This document shows positions 10,056 through 21,053 of a stretch of DNA of 64,000 bases, in pieces (position 1 is the first letter of the stretch; each line of letters begins with the position of its first letter). The position numbers were made by a program, and so were the translations under genes. The stretch is from contig JANXWK010000003.1 of NCBI GenBank assembly GCA_025351165.1, positions 1 to 64,000 on the forward strand, written 5' to 3'. The notes below the pieces were generated by a model. It saw only the letters and a list, made by a program, of their open reading frames with translations, did no database searches and was not told the origin of the DNA. This DNA is from Hyphomicrobiales bacterium. Lineage in GTDB: Bacteria; Pseudomonadota; Alphaproteobacteria; Rhizobiales; Beijerinckiaceae.

Positions 10056-11660
10056 TTATTCAATGAAAACAAGAGGCTCTTTTCCCAATAACTTTGCAAG
10101 CTGCTTTAGACGGCTGTTAAGCCTATCGCTTGCAAGATCTTTTAAATGCTTGGGCAGGCGCAAAACCACACGTTTTCCTTCGCAAGCAACCGGAGCCTGT
10201 GTCAAAACACCCGGCATGGCAGCAGATACAATATAGGCAACCCGCATGGCGGCACCAAGTATTCTTGCATGCTCAAGTTGGTGACTTGTTGCAAGCTCAC
10301 GCAGACGTGGACTTAAATCATTATCAGACAGGCCTATATGCCTGTAATATACACTTAAAGCCAAAAATGTACGTCCTGGATGGTCAACACCCGCAAAAGC
10401 TGCATGGGCAATCATATTAAGGCTTTGTTCGGCACGATAATCGGGGTGAGCTCGCCATGCCACATCTGATAATAGACAAGCCCCAAGACGTAGGCGCTTC
10501 TCATCATAGCTATCCTCAAGATGTGTTGAGGCCATTAAATGATCACACCATTGAGCGAGTTCAAATCCGTGTTTTGGCGCACGCGAGCGTAGAAAGTTAA
10601 GTTCATTGGCAGCCACAAGAAGTGGATCAGCTAATTTTACATCATCACTGACAGCTTCATAAAGGAGGCCTTCGCGCACACCAAAGGCAGACAGGACAAT
10701 ACGTTTCACACGAGACTTTAAAACAATGCTTTCCATAAGCAATGCGCCATAGATTAACAGCGGACGCCTTGCTGAGGCGATGCTGTGAATGCCTGATATG
10801 CTGTCGGTTGAAACGCGCTGTACCATACGGCAGAATTCCAGCATTTCTTTTGCTGATACACTATAGCCGTGCATGACATTGAGTGGATAGCTTGTTTGGC
10901 GCATGTGAAGTTTTGCAAGGGCACGCCATGTGCCCCCAACCGCATAAAATTTACGACCTGAACCATTATCAAGTTGCTTTATCGCGCTGATTTCATCCTT
11001 GATGATCATCTTTGCTTTTTTAATTGAGTTACCGGAGCTGTCCTGCAATGCCAGCCCACCAAGACGAAGGCTAACGGCCTCGCCAAATTTTTGAACATTA
11101 TTTTTTACGCATACGTCAATAAGTTCTAGGCTACCACCGCCCATATCCCCTACAATTCCATCTGCATGTGGAAACCCTGACAGCACGCCCATGGCTGAAA
11201 GCCTGGCTTCTCTATCACCAGAGATCAGTTCAATATCTACTCCACCCAGAATATTTTTAGCTTCATTCAAAAAATCCTTGCCGTTTTCTGCATCTCTGGC
11301 GGCAGCGGTTGCCAAAACTTTTATACTGCCAACATTCATGATTTTGCATAAAATTTTAAAACGTGTCAGTGCAGCAAGGGCATCTCTTACACCATCCTCT
11401 GGAAGGTGTCCGCTGGAATGGACATTGCGCCCAAGTCCAGCCAAAACCTTTTCATTAAAAACAGGTGTTGGCGCGCGGTTCAGGCCTTCATAGACTACCA
11501 GCCGAACTGAGTTCGAACCAATATCAATGACGGCAACAGGTGGTCCTGAATCTATGCGTCCTGGCGCTTCTTTATTGCCGAGCAGTTTAAAGCGCCCATC
11601 ATCCACCGGACTTGCGTCTGGAGAGACTTTTTGGACTTGAGTCTTTGAGAGATTTTCCAC
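10056..11660 (-). CDS. ppx: Exopolyphosphatase / Ppx-GppA phosphatase
   Basis: It removes terminal phosphates from polyphosphate, and possibly from pppGpp. It is an actin/hexokinase-like ATPase fold: phosphate loop 1 ([17 protein letters not shown]) at about residues 43-60, and the second loop ([11 protein letters not shown]) about 120 residues later. An HD-type helical C-terminal domain completes the 534 residues. The start is GTG at 11660, 62 bases inside ppk, so the two genes are translationally linked. About 40 residues precede the first motif, so a later start is possible. Next to ppk it completes a polyphosphate synthesis/breakdown pair. Confidence 0.93.
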   Translation of the reverse strand: MENLSKTQVQKVSPDASPVDDGRFKLLGNKEAPGRIDSGPPVAVIDIGSNSVRLVVYEGLNRAPTPVFNEKVLAGLGRNVHSSGHLPEDGVRDALAALTRFKILCKIMNVGSIKVLATAAARDAENGKDFLNEAKNILGGVDIELISGDREARLSAMGVLSGFPHADGIVGDMGGGSLELIDVCVKNNVQKFGEAVSLRLGGLALQDSSGNSIKKAKMIIKDEISAIKQLDNGSGRKFYAVGGTWRALAKLHMRQTSYPLNVMHGYSVSAKEMLEFCRMVQRVSTDSISGIHSIASARRPLLIYGALLMESIVLKSRVKRIVLSAFGVREGLLYEAVSDDVKLADPLLVAANELNFLRSRAPKHGFELAQWCDHLMASTHLEDSYDEKRLRLGACLLSDVAWRAHPDYRAEQSLNMIAHAAFAGVDHPGRTFLALSVYYRHIGLSDNDLSPRLRELATSHQLEHARILGAAMRVAYIVSAAMPGVLTQAPVACEGKRVVLRLPKHLKDLASDRLNSRLKQLAKLLGKEPLVFIE

Positions 11661-13806
11661 GTCCAGACAGGCTCGGGTTCGTCATGAAATATTGATGTGC
11701 GTTGAAATGTTCTTCACCATCGTTAGGCACTATGCGCGATGATGTTCCATCAGGCAAGAGCCGCCAGCTTTGTTCGTTATCAATCAGATTTGCAAGCATG
11801 ATTTGATTTAAAACCTGTTCATGCACAGTTGGATTTAAAATTGGAGCTAAAACTTCAACTCTTCTGTCAAGATTACGTGGCATTAAATCAGCGCTGGAGA
11901 TATATACACTTGCTTTTGGATGCGGCAGTCCGTGTCCATTCCCAAAACAATAGATGCGTGAATGTTCCAGAAAACGTCCAACAATTGATTTGATACGAAT
12001 ATTGTCAGATAATCCTTTAATGCCTGGGCGCAAACAGCAGATGCCACGCACTATAAAATCTATTTGAACACCTGCTTGGCTTGCGCGATACAGTGCATCT
12101 ATAATCACAGGATCGACAAGCGCATTACATTTACCCCAGATCGCGCCAATGCGTCCTGCCTTGGCATGCTCAATCTCTTGGTCAATATGTTGCATGAGTT
12201 TAGGTTTAAGCGTGATGGGAGACACTGAGATCTGCTCAAGTTCAGTGGGCTCTGCGTAACCTGTTATAAAATTAAAGACACGGGCAACATCTCGTGCAAT
12301 TACAGGATCAGCTGTAAAAAATGACAGATCTGTATAAACTTTTGCAGTAACCGGATGATAGTTACCTGTACCAAGATGACAATATGTTACAACTTTTTCG
12401 CTCTCACGACGTACAACAAGCGAAAGTTTTCCATGTGTTTTAAGCTCTATGAAGCCGTATACAACCTGCACACCAGCACGCTCCAAATCCTTTGCCCAGC
12501 GAATATTAGCCTCCTCATCAAAACGGGCCTTAAGTTCAACCAGTGCTGTGACTGATTTGCCAGCCTCCGCGGCTTCCGTAAGCGCTTTGACGATAGGGCT
12601 GTTTGATGATGTGCGATATAAAGTTTGTTTAATGGCAATAACATTTGGGTCACGCGCTGCTTGAAAGAGAAACTGTACAACAGCATCAAATGACTCATAA
12701 GGATGATGTACAATTAAATCTTTTTGGCGGATCGCAGCAAAACAGTCCCCACCCTGATCTCTGATGCGTTCTGGAAAGCGTGGATTGTAGGATTTGAATC
12801 TAAGATCAGGCCGATCGACATTTACAAGCTGTGCAACCTCATTCAAAGCCACCATACCATCGACTAAAAAAACTTCATCTTGTTTCATTTTTAGTTCGGA
12901 AATAACAAAATTTCGCAGTTTTTCTGGTGTCCTTGCATCAAATTCAAGCCTTATAACAACACCATGCCTTCGCATTTTCAGCATTGTTTCAAAGACACGA
13001 ACAAGATCCTCTGCTTCCTCCTCAATTTCCATATCTGTATCGCGTATGACACGGAAGGTGCCCTGACCTGTCACTTCATATCCAGGAAAAAGTTTTGGAG
13101 TATAAAAAGTAATAGCATCTTCAAGCATTATGAATCTTATGTTTCCAGATGCCTGATCCGGCAGGCGTATAAAGCGTTCCTCATTTTGTGGGACGCGTAT
13201 TAAGCCTCTAAGAATATGCCCATCTTTGACCCGTGCAAGAAACAATGCGATGGAAAATCCAAGATTGGGAATAAAAGGAAAAGGATGCGCTGGATCAATT
13301 GCCATAGGTGTTAAGATTGGAAAAATTGAGTTAATAAAATAATCACTTAGATAATCATGATCTTCTTGGCTGAGCGATTTTGCATCTACTATTTTGATGT
13401 TCTGCTCAAAAAGTTTATCTCTCAGCTCCCGCCAACGGGACTGCTGATCGGCGGTCAGGGCTACGACCCTTTCGGATATGCGCTCCAATTGCTGTTTTGG
13501 GCTAAGCCCATCATCAGACATGGTTGTCACTCCAGCTTCCACCTGTTCCATAAGTCCTGAAACGCGTACCATGAAAAACTCATCAAGGTTGCTTGCAGAA
13601 ATGGATAAAAAGCGCAGTTGTTCCAACAATGGATGGCTTGTATTTAGCGCCTCTTCCATAACACGCCGGTTAAACTCAAGCCACGAGAGTTCACGGTTCA
13701 TAAATCTTGCTGGGCTTGAACGCAGTGCAATCCCATCATCCTGCGTCAAATGTAAGGGCACAGCTGTTTTTTCACTGCTTTGTCTACGCTTTAATAACTT
13801 GTCCAA
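11599..13806 (-). CDS. ppk: Polyphosphate kinase 1
   Basis: It makes polyphosphate from ATP reversibly through a phosphohistidine. The 735-residue protein has the N domain ([12 protein letters not shown]), head domain and two PLD-like catalytic domains. The catalytic histidine segment is [15 protein letters not shown], followed by YCHLGTGNY; the second essential histidine is in [16 protein letters not shown]. The frame starts with TTG at 13806, and GGAG lies 8 bases upstream (CCGGAGCACTACC). No ATG fits better, because the next one is inside the conserved FMNRELS. It overlaps ppx by 62 bases. Confidence 0.96.
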   Translation of the reverse strand: MDKLLKRRQSSEKTAVPLHLTQDDGIALRSSPARFMNRELSWLEFNRRVMEEALNTSHPLLEQLRFLSISASNLDEFFMVRVSGLMEQVEAGVTTMSDDGLSPKQQLERISERVVALTADQQSRWRELRDKLFEQNIKIVDAKSLSQEDHDYLSDYFINSIFPILTPMAIDPAHPFPFIPNLGFSIALFLARVKDGHILRGLIRVPQNEERFIRLPDQASGNIRFIMLEDAITFYTPKLFPGYEVTGQGTFRVIRDTDMEIEEEAEDLVRVFETMLKMRRHGVVIRLEFDARTPEKLRNFVISELKMKQDEVFLVDGMVALNEVAQLVNVDRPDLRFKSYNPRFPERIRDQGGDCFAAIRQKDLIVHHPYESFDAVVQFLFQAARDPNVIAIKQTLYRTSSNSPIVKALTEAAEAGKSVTALVELKARFDEEANIRWAKDLERAGVQVVYGFIELKTHGKLSLVVRRESEKVVTYCHLGTGNYHPVTAKVYTDLSFFTADPVIARDVARVFNFITGYAEPTELEQISVSPITLKPKLMQHIDQEIEHAKAGRIGAIWGKCNALVDPVIIDALYRASQAGVQIDFIVRGICCLRPGIKGLSDNIRIKSIVGRFLEHSRIYCFGNGHGLPHPKASVYISSADLMPRNLDRRVEVLAPILNPTVHEQVLNQIMLANLIDNEQSWRLLPDGTSSRIVPNDGEEHFNAHQYFMTNPSLSGRGKSLKDSSPKSLSRRKSGG

Positions 13807-14107
13807 GGTAGTGCTCCGGATGTATCAGCAAAGAGTCTAATCAATTAGGTCTTGTTGCCTTAACTTTATATTGAAAACTTAGATTCGTAGAACAAATTTT
13901 GCCCTAAATTAAACACATCCAAAGGGCTTTCATAAAAACATTGCAGTTTTATGACAGCGTTGTGTGACTTAGCTGCAACATATTTAAAATGATGTATTGA
14001 ATCATGTTGAATTGCCTGAAAAAAATGGAAAGTTTACACTTGATCTATTTATGAAAAAAGAGTGTAAAAATAATAGGATTGCATATATTACTGGGGATGT
14101 TGGTCAA

Positions 14108-15841
14108 GTGGTTGAACATAGAAAATTTGATAAATCAAAACTTCCCTCCCGTCATGTAACTGAAGGGCCATCTCGCGCCCCTCACAGATCCTACTATTAT
14201 GCGATGGGCTTGACGCGCGATCAGATGCGTCAGCCATTTGTAGGTGTTGCTTCTTGCTGGAACGAGGCTGCGCCTTGCAACATTGCACTCATGAGACAGG
14301 CGCAGGCTGTCAAAAAAGGTGTTGTGTCCGCCGGTGGTACACCACGAGAATTTTGCACAATCACCGTTACTGATGGCATTGCTATGGGGCATCAGGGGAT
14401 GAAATCTTCCCTGGTTTCACGCGAGGTTATTGCTGATTCAGTAGAACTTACAATGCGCGGGCACAGCTATGACGCGCTGGTTGGTATTGCGGGCTGCGAC
14501 AAATCTTTACCAGGCATGATGATGGCGATGGTACGTCTTAACGTTCCCTCAATTTTCATTTATGGCGGCTCAATCCTACCAGGCACGTTCAAAGGCAAAC
14601 CTGTGACAGTGCAGGATGTTTTTGAAGCTGTGGGAAAGCATTCGGTTGGTGATATGTCTGATGCTGACTTAGAGGAGCTTGAAAGCAAAGCCTGCCCTTC
14701 AGCTGGTGCTTGTGGTGCACAGTTTACAGCGAACACCATGGCCACAGTGTCTGAAGCCATTGGTCTGGCCCTGCCATATTCAGCTGGGGCGCCTGCCCCT
14801 TATGAAATACGTGATCAATTCTGCATGACATCTGGCGAAATGATTATGGATCTCATTGCACGCAATATTCGTCCGCGTGACATAGTTACGCTTAAATCTC
14901 TGGAAAATGCCGCAGCCGCTGTTGCAGCATCTGGTGGTTCAACAAATGCAGCCCTGCATTTACCAGCAATTGCTCACGAATGCGGTATAAAGTTTGATCT
15001 TTTTGATGTAGCAGAAGTGTTTAAACGCACCCCATATATCGCTGATCTAAAGCCTGGTGGGCGTTATGTTGCCAAAGACATGTTCGAAGTTGGCGGCATC
15101 CCACTGCTGATGAAAACACTACTGGATCATGGTTTTATGCATGGTGACTGTATGACAGTAACAGGCCGCACAATGGCTGAAAATATGGCTTCTGTTAAAT
15201 GGAATGATGAGCAGGATGTTGTTCGTCCAGCAAATAACCCAATTACTGTTACAGGCGGGGTTGTAGGGCTGTCCGGTAATCTGGCGCCAGAAGGCGCGAT
15301 TGTAAAAATTGCTGGTATGCCCAAAGAACAGCTTACTTTTACAGGCCCGGCTCGCTGTTTTGATAAAGAGGAAGATTGCTTTGAAGCTGTACGCAAGCGT
15401 CAGTTTAAAGAAGGTGATGTTCTGGTCATTCGCTATGTAGGACCAAAAGGTGGCCCAGGAATGCCTGAAATGCTTTCAACAACGGCAGCTATTTACGGCC
15501 AGGGTATGGGCGATAAAGTTGCACTCATCACAGACGGTCGTTTTTCAGGCGCAACACGTGGATTTTGTGTAGGACATGTTGCACCAGAGGCTGCCATTGG
15601 TGGACCAATCGCTCTTGTACAGGATGGCGATATAATTGATCTTGATGCGATTACAGGTACGCTCAATGTACGTCTCACTGAAGCTGAATTGCTGGAACGT
15701 CATAAATCATGGGTACCAAGAACAACTGATTACCAATCAGGCGCTTTATGGAAGTTTGCCCAAACTGTAGGATCAGCAAGAGATGGAGCCGTTACACATC
15801 CAGGCGGCAAAGCAGAGACCCACGTCTATGCAGATATTTAA
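14108..15841 (+). CDS. ilvD: Dihydroxy-acid dehydratase
   Basis: It dehydrates 2,3-dihydroxy-isovalerate and -methylvalerate, the third common step of valine, leucine and isoleucine synthesis. Iron-sulphur cluster cysteines are visible in CWNEAAPCN, GCDKSLPGM and SAGACGAQF. The N-terminus of the family (KLPSRHVTEGP, then APHRSYYYAMG) lies soon after the start. The frame extends back to a TTG at 13997 and an ATG at 14051, but neither has a ribosome binding site and both add residues the family lacks. GTG at 14108 follows GGGGA by 10 bases and gives 577 residues, so I prefer it. The 3' end overlaps the exoR-like gene by 14 bases. Confidence 0.94.
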   Translation: MVEHRKFDKSKLPSRHVTEGPSRAPHRSYYYAMGLTRDQMRQPFVGVASCWNEAAPCNIALMRQAQAVKKGVVSAGGTPREFCTITVTDGIAMGHQGMKSSLVSREVIADSVELTMRGHSYDALVGIAGCDKSLPGMMMAMVRLNVPSIFIYGGSILPGTFKGKPVTVQDVFEAVGKHSVGDMSDADLEELESKACPSAGACGAQFTANTMATVSEAIGLALPYSAGAPAPYEIRDQFCMTSGEMIMDLIARNIRPRDIVTLKSLENAAAAVAASGGSTNAALHLPAIAHECGIKFDLFDVAEVFKRTPYIADLKPGGRYVAKDMFEVGGIPLLMKTLLDHGFMHGDCMTVTGRTMAENMASVKWNDEQDVVRPANNPITVTGGVVGLSGNLAPEGAIVKIAGMPKEQLTFTGPARCFDKEEDCFEAVRKRQFKEGDVLVIRYVGPKGGPGMPEMLSTTAAIYGQGMGDKVALITDGRFSGATRGFCVGHVAPEAAIGGPIALVQDGDIIDLDAITGTLNVRLTEAELLERHKSWVPRTTDYQSGALWKFAQTVGSARDGAVTHPGGKAETHVYADI

Positions 15842-16760
15842 ATATTTTTCCAGTTTAGGAATTTTTGCAATATCCGCTGTTCTAATTGCATCTGGAAGCG
15901 TATCGGCGTTTGACGGCACCATTGTTGAGCCCGGCTCTTTAAATTCTCTTGGCTCAATTTCGAATGGGGAGACAGGGTATTCCAACAAAAAGAAGTATAA
16001 AAACGCAGATGATGCTTTACGCCAGGGAATTCTGGAGTATCAAGCGGGCGAAAAACTCAAAGCAACCAATGCTCTGGAATACGCGGCAGACGAAGGCAGT
16101 GTAACAGCTAACTGGAAGCTTGGAAAAATGTATGCTGACGGAGACGGGGTTGGCATTGATGATTACAAAGCTTACAAATATTTTATTAAAGTAGCTGACA
16201 AAAATTCAGATATTAGCCCCTACTCGCGTATGGCACCCGCTGTTGCCAAAGCATTTGTTGCTTTGGGTACATATTATAGGGACGGCATTAAAAACACTTC
16301 TATAAAGCCAAACCTTAAACTTGCGCATGAATTTTACCACTATGCAGCTGCTTATTTCGCCGATTCTGATGGGCAATATCATCTTGGCAGACTTTACTTG
16401 GATGGTATGAATGGAGAGAGAGACTCCCGTCGTGCAGCCCAGTGGTTGAACTTATCAGCGGAAAAAGGCCATATTTATGCAATGGCCATACTTGGAAATT
16501 TGCTTGTTAACGGAGATGCTCTCGTTCCAGCACAAATTCCAAAAGGCTTGATGTGGCTTGATATGGCAAAAGAAAAGGCAAACCCAAAATATGATAAATG
16601 GGTAATTGTTCTTGGTGAAAATGCTTTATTAAATGCCAACGAAGAGCACAAAGCTCTTGCAGAGCGCTTCAAAAAACAATTTAACAACCAAGTTTCAAAT
16701 CAAGTTGCAGGTCAAAGTTTTATTACAGGTCAAAGTTTTGAACAAAAAAAACAGCCATAG
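15828..16760 (+). CDS. ExoR-like Sel1-repeat periplasmic protein
   Basis: A 310-residue secreted protein with a signal peptide (MQIFKYFSSLGIFAISAVLI, cleaved near VSAFDG) and Sel1-type helical repeats (NWKLGKMYADGDGV, QYHLGRLYLDG, AMAILGNLLVNGD, GLMWLDMAKEKA). The spacing and the segment ALGTYYRDGIKNTSIKPN match rhizobial ExoR. In Sinorhizobium, ExoR is a periplasmic repressor that binds the sensor ExoS and so restrains exopolysaccharide synthesis and controls motility. No exoS/chvI is in the window, so the regulatory role is inferred from family only. The ATG at 15828 is chosen because it begins the signal peptide; it sits inside the last codons of ilvD, giving a 14-base overlap. The two are probably co-transcribed. 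Confidence 0.75.
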   Translation: MQIFKYFSSLGIFAISAVLIASGSVSAFDGTIVEPGSLNSLGSISNGETGYSNKKKYKNADDALRQGILEYQAGEKLKATNALEYAADEGSVTANWKLGKMYADGDGVGIDDYKAYKYFIKVADKNSDISPYSRMAPAVAKAFVALGTYYRDGIKNTSIKPNLKLAHEFYHYAAAYFADSDGQYHLGRLYLDGMNGERDSRRAAQWLNLSAEKGHIYAMAILGNLLVNGDALVPAQIPKGLMWLDMAKEKANPKYDKWVIVLGENALLNANEEHKALAERFKKQFNNQVSNQVAGQSFITGQSFEQKKQP

Positions 16761-16771
16761 TTTATATGGCT
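16753..16771. terminator. Hairpin at the end of the exoR-like gene
   Basis: A 7-bp stem (AGCCATA 16753-16759, TATGGCT 16765-16771) with a 5-base loop spans the stop codon and is followed by a short T-rich run. It lies between convergent genes and may serve both. Confidence 0.45.
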
Positions 16772-16796
16772 ATTTCTAAACAAAGAATTATTGGTT

Positions 16797-17096
16797 TTAA
16801 CGTTCAGTTATATCGCCTTTATAGTCAAGCATAACGGAAACTTGTTTATTATCCTTCATTGCTGTGCCCATCCAGACTCCATCTGAAGTTTTTGTCAAAG
16901 ACTGAATGGAAGAGTAGCCAGATTTCATCATTTTTTCCCTGGCCTGCATCTCAGTCATCATATTGGGGCCTGGCTTTGGAGAATTGTTATCAGTTGTTGA
17001 GTCAACAGCTTTAGGGTTTGGGCCAGAACTGGTTTGAGCTGAAACTGGCAAGGATACTGTTAAAAGCAAAGCTGCTACAATGGCTGACTTTTTCAT
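16797..17096 (-). CDS. Small secreted PepSY-like protein
   Basis: A 99-residue protein with a clear signal peptide (MKKSAIVAALLLTVSLPVSA), then a 30-residue Pro/Asn/Ser-rich linker and a C-terminal module of about 50 residues (QAREKMMKSGYSSIQSL, DGVWMGTAMKDNKQVSVMLD). The module follows the beta-alpha-beta pattern of PepSY-like domains, common in small periplasmic proteins of this group. PepSY domains often inhibit or modulate peptidases, but no partner can be named. It stands alone, convergent to the exoR-like gene and divergent from sseA. Confidence 0.72.
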   Translation of the reverse strand: MKKSAIVAALLLTVSLPVSAQTSSGPNPKAVDSTTDNNSPKPGPNMMTEMQAREKMMKSGYSSIQSLTKTSDGVWMGTAMKDNKQVSVMLDYKGDITER

Positions 17097-17208
17097 AAAA
17101 TAACTCCATAATTAAATTAAAACATTTTAAGCATGTTATAATGCTGTAGATTCAAACTGTTTTTATAATTTTTAGTTCCTTTTCATGTTGTGATTGGTAA
17201 AAAATTCA

Positions 17209-18054
17209 ATGATTGTTAATAATCCACTTATCAGCACAGCTTGGCTGCATGAGAACCTAGATCAACCAAATCTGGTTGTTATAGACTGTTCATGGTATTT
17301 ACCTGTTCATGATAGAAACGCAAAAAATGAATATGAGCTTGGGCATATTAAGGGAGCTCAATTTTTAGATTTTGAGGGTATTTCAGATAAAGTAAGTCAT
17401 TTACCGCATATGCTGCCAAAAGCTGTAGACTTTGCAAAATCCGTTGAGGCAATAGGCGTTTCAGACAACAGTTTAATTGTACTCTACGATGGGATGGGTG
17501 TATTTTCATCGCCTCGTATGTGGTGGATGTTTTTAATTTTCGGCGCAAAGAACATTCGTATTCTAAATGGTGGATTGCCTGCATGGAAAGCCATGGGCTA
17601 TAAAACCACTACGTTGGTTAAACATCCACATGCTGCACAGTTTAGTGCCGTATTGAATGAAAACCTGCTTGCAGAAATGAATGATATATATACGGCTATA
17701 AAAAAGGGTAATCAGATTATTGATGCTCGTCCGTCAGGTCGTTTTAGTGGTAGGGATCCTGAACCTCGCGCAGGATTAGAAAGTGGACACATGCCTGGTG
17801 CCATTAACCTGCCACAATCTGAGCTTGTCAAAAATGGTTATTTTTTAGAAGGAAATGATCTTGCTGCTGCTTTTGTTAAAGCAAAAATCAATAGGAATAT
17901 TCCAGTTGTAACAACATGCGGCTCTGGCGTAACAGCTGCAAGTTTGACACTTGGCCTAGCTGTTTTGAACGAACCTATTGGCAAACTATATGATGGTTCA
18001 TGGGCAGAATGGGCTTCGCATAGTAGTAATAAAATAGTTAAATCAGAAAATTAG
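17209..18054 (+). CDS. sseA: 3-mercaptopyruvate sulfurtransferase
   Basis: A two-domain rhodanese-like enzyme that moves sulphur from 3-mercaptopyruvate (or thiosulphate) to an acceptor such as cyanide or thiols. The N-terminal inactive domain includes VVIDCSWYLP and YELGHIKGAQF; the C-terminal domain includes IIDARPSGRFSGRDPEPR and the active-site loop CGSGVTA, the signature of mercaptopyruvate rather than thiosulphate sulfurtransferases. The frame extends 15 bases further to a TTG, but the ATG at 17209 is the better start. Length 281 residues, normal. A possible -10 (TATAAT) lies near 17137. Confidence 0.93.
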   Translation: MIVNNPLISTAWLHENLDQPNLVVIDCSWYLPVHDRNAKNEYELGHIKGAQFLDFEGISDKVSHLPHMLPKAVDFAKSVEAIGVSDNSLIVLYDGMGVFSSPRMWWMFLIFGAKNIRILNGGLPAWKAMGYKTTTLVKHPHAAQFSAVLNENLLAEMNDIYTAIKKGNQIIDARPSGRFSGRDPEPRAGLESGHMPGAINLPQSELVKNGYFLEGNDLAAAFVKAKINRNIPVVTTCGSGVTAASLTLGLAVLNEPIGKLYDGSWAEWASHSSNKIVKSEN

Positions 18055-18235
18055 TCTGCTTTGCTCTAAAACCTTGCCTGGGAGAATACAGTACCTGCGA
18101 TATGAAAACTGAGATCATGTCTTAAAACAAAATCTTATGCTGTCAAAATTCTTTAAACTATGGATAAATTTGCCTTTTATCTGAAACGACTACATCAATT
18201 TTACATGAGATATTCAGCAAACCAGCGGTTTATAA

Positions 18236-19729
18236 TTAATCCTCATAATAATCTGCAACAAGCTGATTTAAAAGCCTTACACCCCAGCCAGACCCCCAGC
18301 TTCTGTTCGTATCTGTATTTGGAGAGGCCATTGCTGTGCCTGCAACATCCAGATGTATCCAGGGTGTTTCCCCAATAAAGCGCTGAAGAAAATGAGCAGC
18401 CGTGCTGGAGCCTGCAAATCGTCCCCCTGTGTTTTTCATGTCTGCAAACCGACTGTCAATCATTTTATCAAAAGCAGGGCAAAGCGGCATACGCCAGACT
18501 TTCTCGCCTGTGGTTTCACCAATTTTAGTAAGACGCTCGCACAATTCATCATTATTGGAGAACATTCCTGCATATTCTTGGCCCAACGCAACAAGAATTG
18601 CCCCTGTAAGCGTGGCCAGATCTACAATAAATTTTGGCTTAAACTCTGTATTTACATGGTGCAGAATATCTGCAAGTACCAGGCGCCCTTCTGCATCTGT
18701 ATTGATGATTTCAATTGTCTGTCCAGACATGGAAGTAAGAATATCGCCTGGACGAATGGCATTGCCGTCAGGCATGTTTTCAACTAGCCCAATGATACCT
18801 ATGGCGTTGACCTTGGCTTTGCGCGAGGAAAGACTGTGCATAAGCCCTACAACACATGCAGCACCTCCCATATCACCTTTCATATCCTCCATACTTGCAG
18901 AAGGCTTAATGGAAATACCGCCAGTATCAAAAGTTACACCTTTACCTACAAAAGCAATTGGCTGGGCTTTTGCGTCACTTGAACCATTCCACCGCATGAT
19001 GACAACACGGCTGTCTTTTGTAGAGCCCTGCCCTACGCCAAGCAAAGCTTTCATACCAAGTTTTTTCAGCTGCTTCTCGTCAAGCTCTTCAATTTCAACT
19101 CCTAGTTTTTCAAGCTTGCCTGCGCGATTGGCAAATTCTACTGGATAAAGTATGTTCGGTGGCTCATTGACAAGTGTTCGAGCAAGATTAACCCCCTCTG
19201 CCACAGGCTCACGCTGTTTCCATGCTTTACGTACTGCATTTTTATCACTTGACATAAGTGATATGGAAGATGGGAGGCCCTCTGAAACATCTGCCTCTTT
19301 TTTCTTGGTTTTATACTGCTCAAAATTATAAGCTTTAAGCTGCAATCCCAATGCAAAATCAGCAATATTTGCAGGAGAGAAATTTTCATCCTCAAAAATA
19401 ATATCTACATCACTTCCATTTGGCAGTTTGGATAAAAGCCCACCACCTAAGTTAAGCCAGTTAAGCTTGCCACGCTCTGCAGCTGCGCCTGTTCCAAGAA
19501 CAATTATGCGCTCGAGTCTGCTTTCGCTATCACCAAGAATTGTTATGGATGACTGGGCTTTGCCTTTGAACTTTTCTGTTTCCGCCACACGTTTGATAAG
19601 GGCCTGTAGGCTTGGAAACAATCCACATGTAGCTTTGCCTAGGGTAAGTGCATCATCTACAACAACAACCAGTGATGGAGCTGTCGACGAAGATAAATCA
19701 GCAATGGATAACTTGAGTGATAAAGACAT
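18236..19729 (-). CDS. pepA: Leucyl aminopeptidase (M17)
   Basis: A cytoplasmic, hexameric, two-metal exopeptidase that releases N-terminal residues from peptides. Metal ligands and catalytic residues are visible in [12 protein letters not shown], in the segment [11 protein letters not shown], and in [12 protein letters not shown], the M17 signature. The catalytic domain is at the C-terminus, preceded by the macro-like N domain (residues 1-170). Length 497, as expected. PepA of some bacteria also binds DNA, but nothing here shows that. It diverges from lptF across a 188-base region that holds a 13-bp inverted repeat. Confidence 0.96.
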   Translation of the reverse strand: MSLSLKLSIADLSSSTAPSLVVVVDDALTLGKATCGLFPSLQALIKRVAETEKFKGKAQSSITILGDSESRLERIIVLGTGAAAERGKLNWLNLGGGLLSKLPNGSDVDIIFEDENFSPANIADFALGLQLKAYNFEQYKTKKKEADVSEGLPSSISLMSSDKNAVRKAWKQREPVAEGVNLARTLVNEPPNILYPVEFANRAGKLEKLGVEIEELDEKQLKKLGMKALLGVGQGSTKDSRVVIMRWNGSSDAKAQPIAFVGKGVTFDTGGISIKPSASMEDMKGDMGGAACVVGLMHSLSSRKAKVNAIGIIGLVENMPDGNAIRPGDILTSMSGQTIEIINTDAEGRLVLADILHHVNTEFKPKFIVDLATLTGAILVALGQEYAGMFSNNDELCERLTKIGETTGEKVWRMPLCPAFDKMIDSRFADMKNTGGRFAGSSTAAHFLQRFIGETPWIHLDVAGTAMASPNTDTNRSWGSGWGVRLLNQLVADYYED

Positions 19730-19766
19730 GCTTCAGGCCTGTGGTTGTTTTATATGTTCCAAACTG

Positions 19767-19862
19767 GTTTAAGCATATAATATGAAACTGAGTCGTAAAG
19801 AATAATATGACATTTCCATACATGATCTTCAAACTGAAATTATTCAAGCTATATGCTTAAAC
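19767..19862. repeat. 13-bp perfect inverted repeat between pepA and lptF
   Basis: GTTTAAGCATATA at 19767-19779 is repeated as its exact reverse complement at 19850-19862, with 70 bases between. AAACTG occurs three times in and just outside the element. It lies between divergent promoters, so paired regulator sites are one explanation; a very short inverted-repeat element is another. Confidence 0.6.
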
Positions 19863-19917
19863 AACTATGCATACTAACAGAAAATCTAATGATTTAGAAA
19901 GCGCTTAAGCACAAGCC

Positions 19918-21051
19918 ATGACTTTGTTGGAACGCTATATTTTTCGCACATGTGGATGGGCTTTTCTTGCTGTACTCACAGCACTTACCGGAGTAATATG
20001 GATAGTTCAGGCTTTGCTCCAGCTTAGCCTGCTAACAACAAAAAGTCAGTCGATCCTGATTTTTCTATATGCAACAGGCATAGCTGTTCCACCTCTATTG
20101 ATGTTCATCGCACCAATAGCCTTATTCATTGCTGCGATTTATACGCTCAATAAAATGAATGGAGATAGCGAGCTGATTGTTATGAATGCAGCTGGACTAT
20201 CGCCGCTAAAAATACTCAAGCCATTGATTCTAATAGGTATATTAGTTTCCATATTAGTTGCAACTATTACGCTTTACATTATGCCTGCAAGCTTTAGGAG
20301 CGCACGGGATCTGAATGCACTCATTCGCACATCTGTCTCCAGCATAATGCAGGAAGGCAGATTTATTTATTACGCAGGCCTGACTTTTCATTGCCGGGAA
20401 AAAAACCAGGACGGGACTTTGCTGAACGTTCTGGTTGAAGACAGGCGTGATAGCAAAGTAGCTTCAACTTACCTTGCAGCAAGAGGCATAATAAGCGACA
20501 TAGATGGATTACCCTACCTTGTTCTGGAAAAAGGCAGCTTACACAGGCAAGAACTCAATCAGTCAGATACAAGTGTGGTGGCCTTCGATAGATACGCAAT
20601 AAATCTGAATATATTTGCAGCAGATACCAAAAACAGTTTTAAGGCTCGCGAACGCTCCACCCTCGAACTTCTTTCAATCAGTAATGACGACCCTAGCATC
20701 AAGGATCAGCTTGGACGCTTGAGGGCAGAGCTTCATGACAGGTTCGCAAACCCTCTTTACCCTCTTGTGTCCATTTTAATTGCTTTTGCGGTTCTTGGCG
20801 CTGCAAAAACAACCAGACAGGGGCGTAGCTTAGCAATTTTGAGTGGCATTGTAGTTATTGTTGCAGTTAGATTGGCTGGAATCAGCGCTTCAAACATCAC
20901 GGTCCGTTCACAAATAGGTATTATGCTAATATACTTTGTACCGTTATTTATCATGTGCGTAGCAAGTTTTCATTCTTACGTAGAATTTACGAGTAGATTG
21001 CCGCATCTGAGTTGGTCAGGTTGGTTTATTACAAGCAAAGGCAGAAAATAG
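19918..21051 (+). CDS. lptF: LPS export ABC permease LptF
   Basis: An inner-membrane permease of the LptB2FG transporter, which extracts lipopolysaccharide from the inner membrane and passes it to the periplasmic bridge. The 377-residue protein has the YjgP/YjgQ layout: membrane segments at about 12-40, 52-75 and 98-120, a periplasmic beta-jellyroll (about 125-265), and three C-terminal segments starting at NPLYPLVSILIAFAVL. The start MTLLERYIFRTCGW is typical. It is the first gene of lptF-lptG-lptD-surA-rsmA. Confidence 0.94.
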   Translation: MTLLERYIFRTCGWAFLAVLTALTGVIWIVQALLQLSLLTTKSQSILIFLYATGIAVPPLLMFIAPIALFIAAIYTLNKMNGDSELIVMNAAGLSPLKILKPLILIGILVSILVATITLYIMPASFRSARDLNALIRTSVSSIMQEGRFIYYAGLTFHCREKNQDGTLLNVLVEDRRDSKVASTYLAARGIISDIDGLPYLVLEKGSLHRQELNQSDTSVVAFDRYAINLNIFAADTKNSFKARERSTLELLSISNDDPSIKDQLGRLRAELHDRFANPLYPLVSILIAFAVLGAAKTTRQGRSLAILSGIVVIVAVRLAGISASNITVRSQIGIMLIYFVPLFIMCVASFHSYVEFTSRLPHLSWSGWFITSKGRK

Positions 21052-21053
21052 TC

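Noticed and set aside
13997-14107. N-terminal extension of IlvD from a TTG or ATG
   Set aside because: Family members begin shortly before PSRHVTEG; neither upstream start has a ribosome binding site.
18402-19148. 248-codon open frame antisense to pepA
   Set aside because: Shadow frame of pepA; composition reflects the complementary strand and there is no support for translation.
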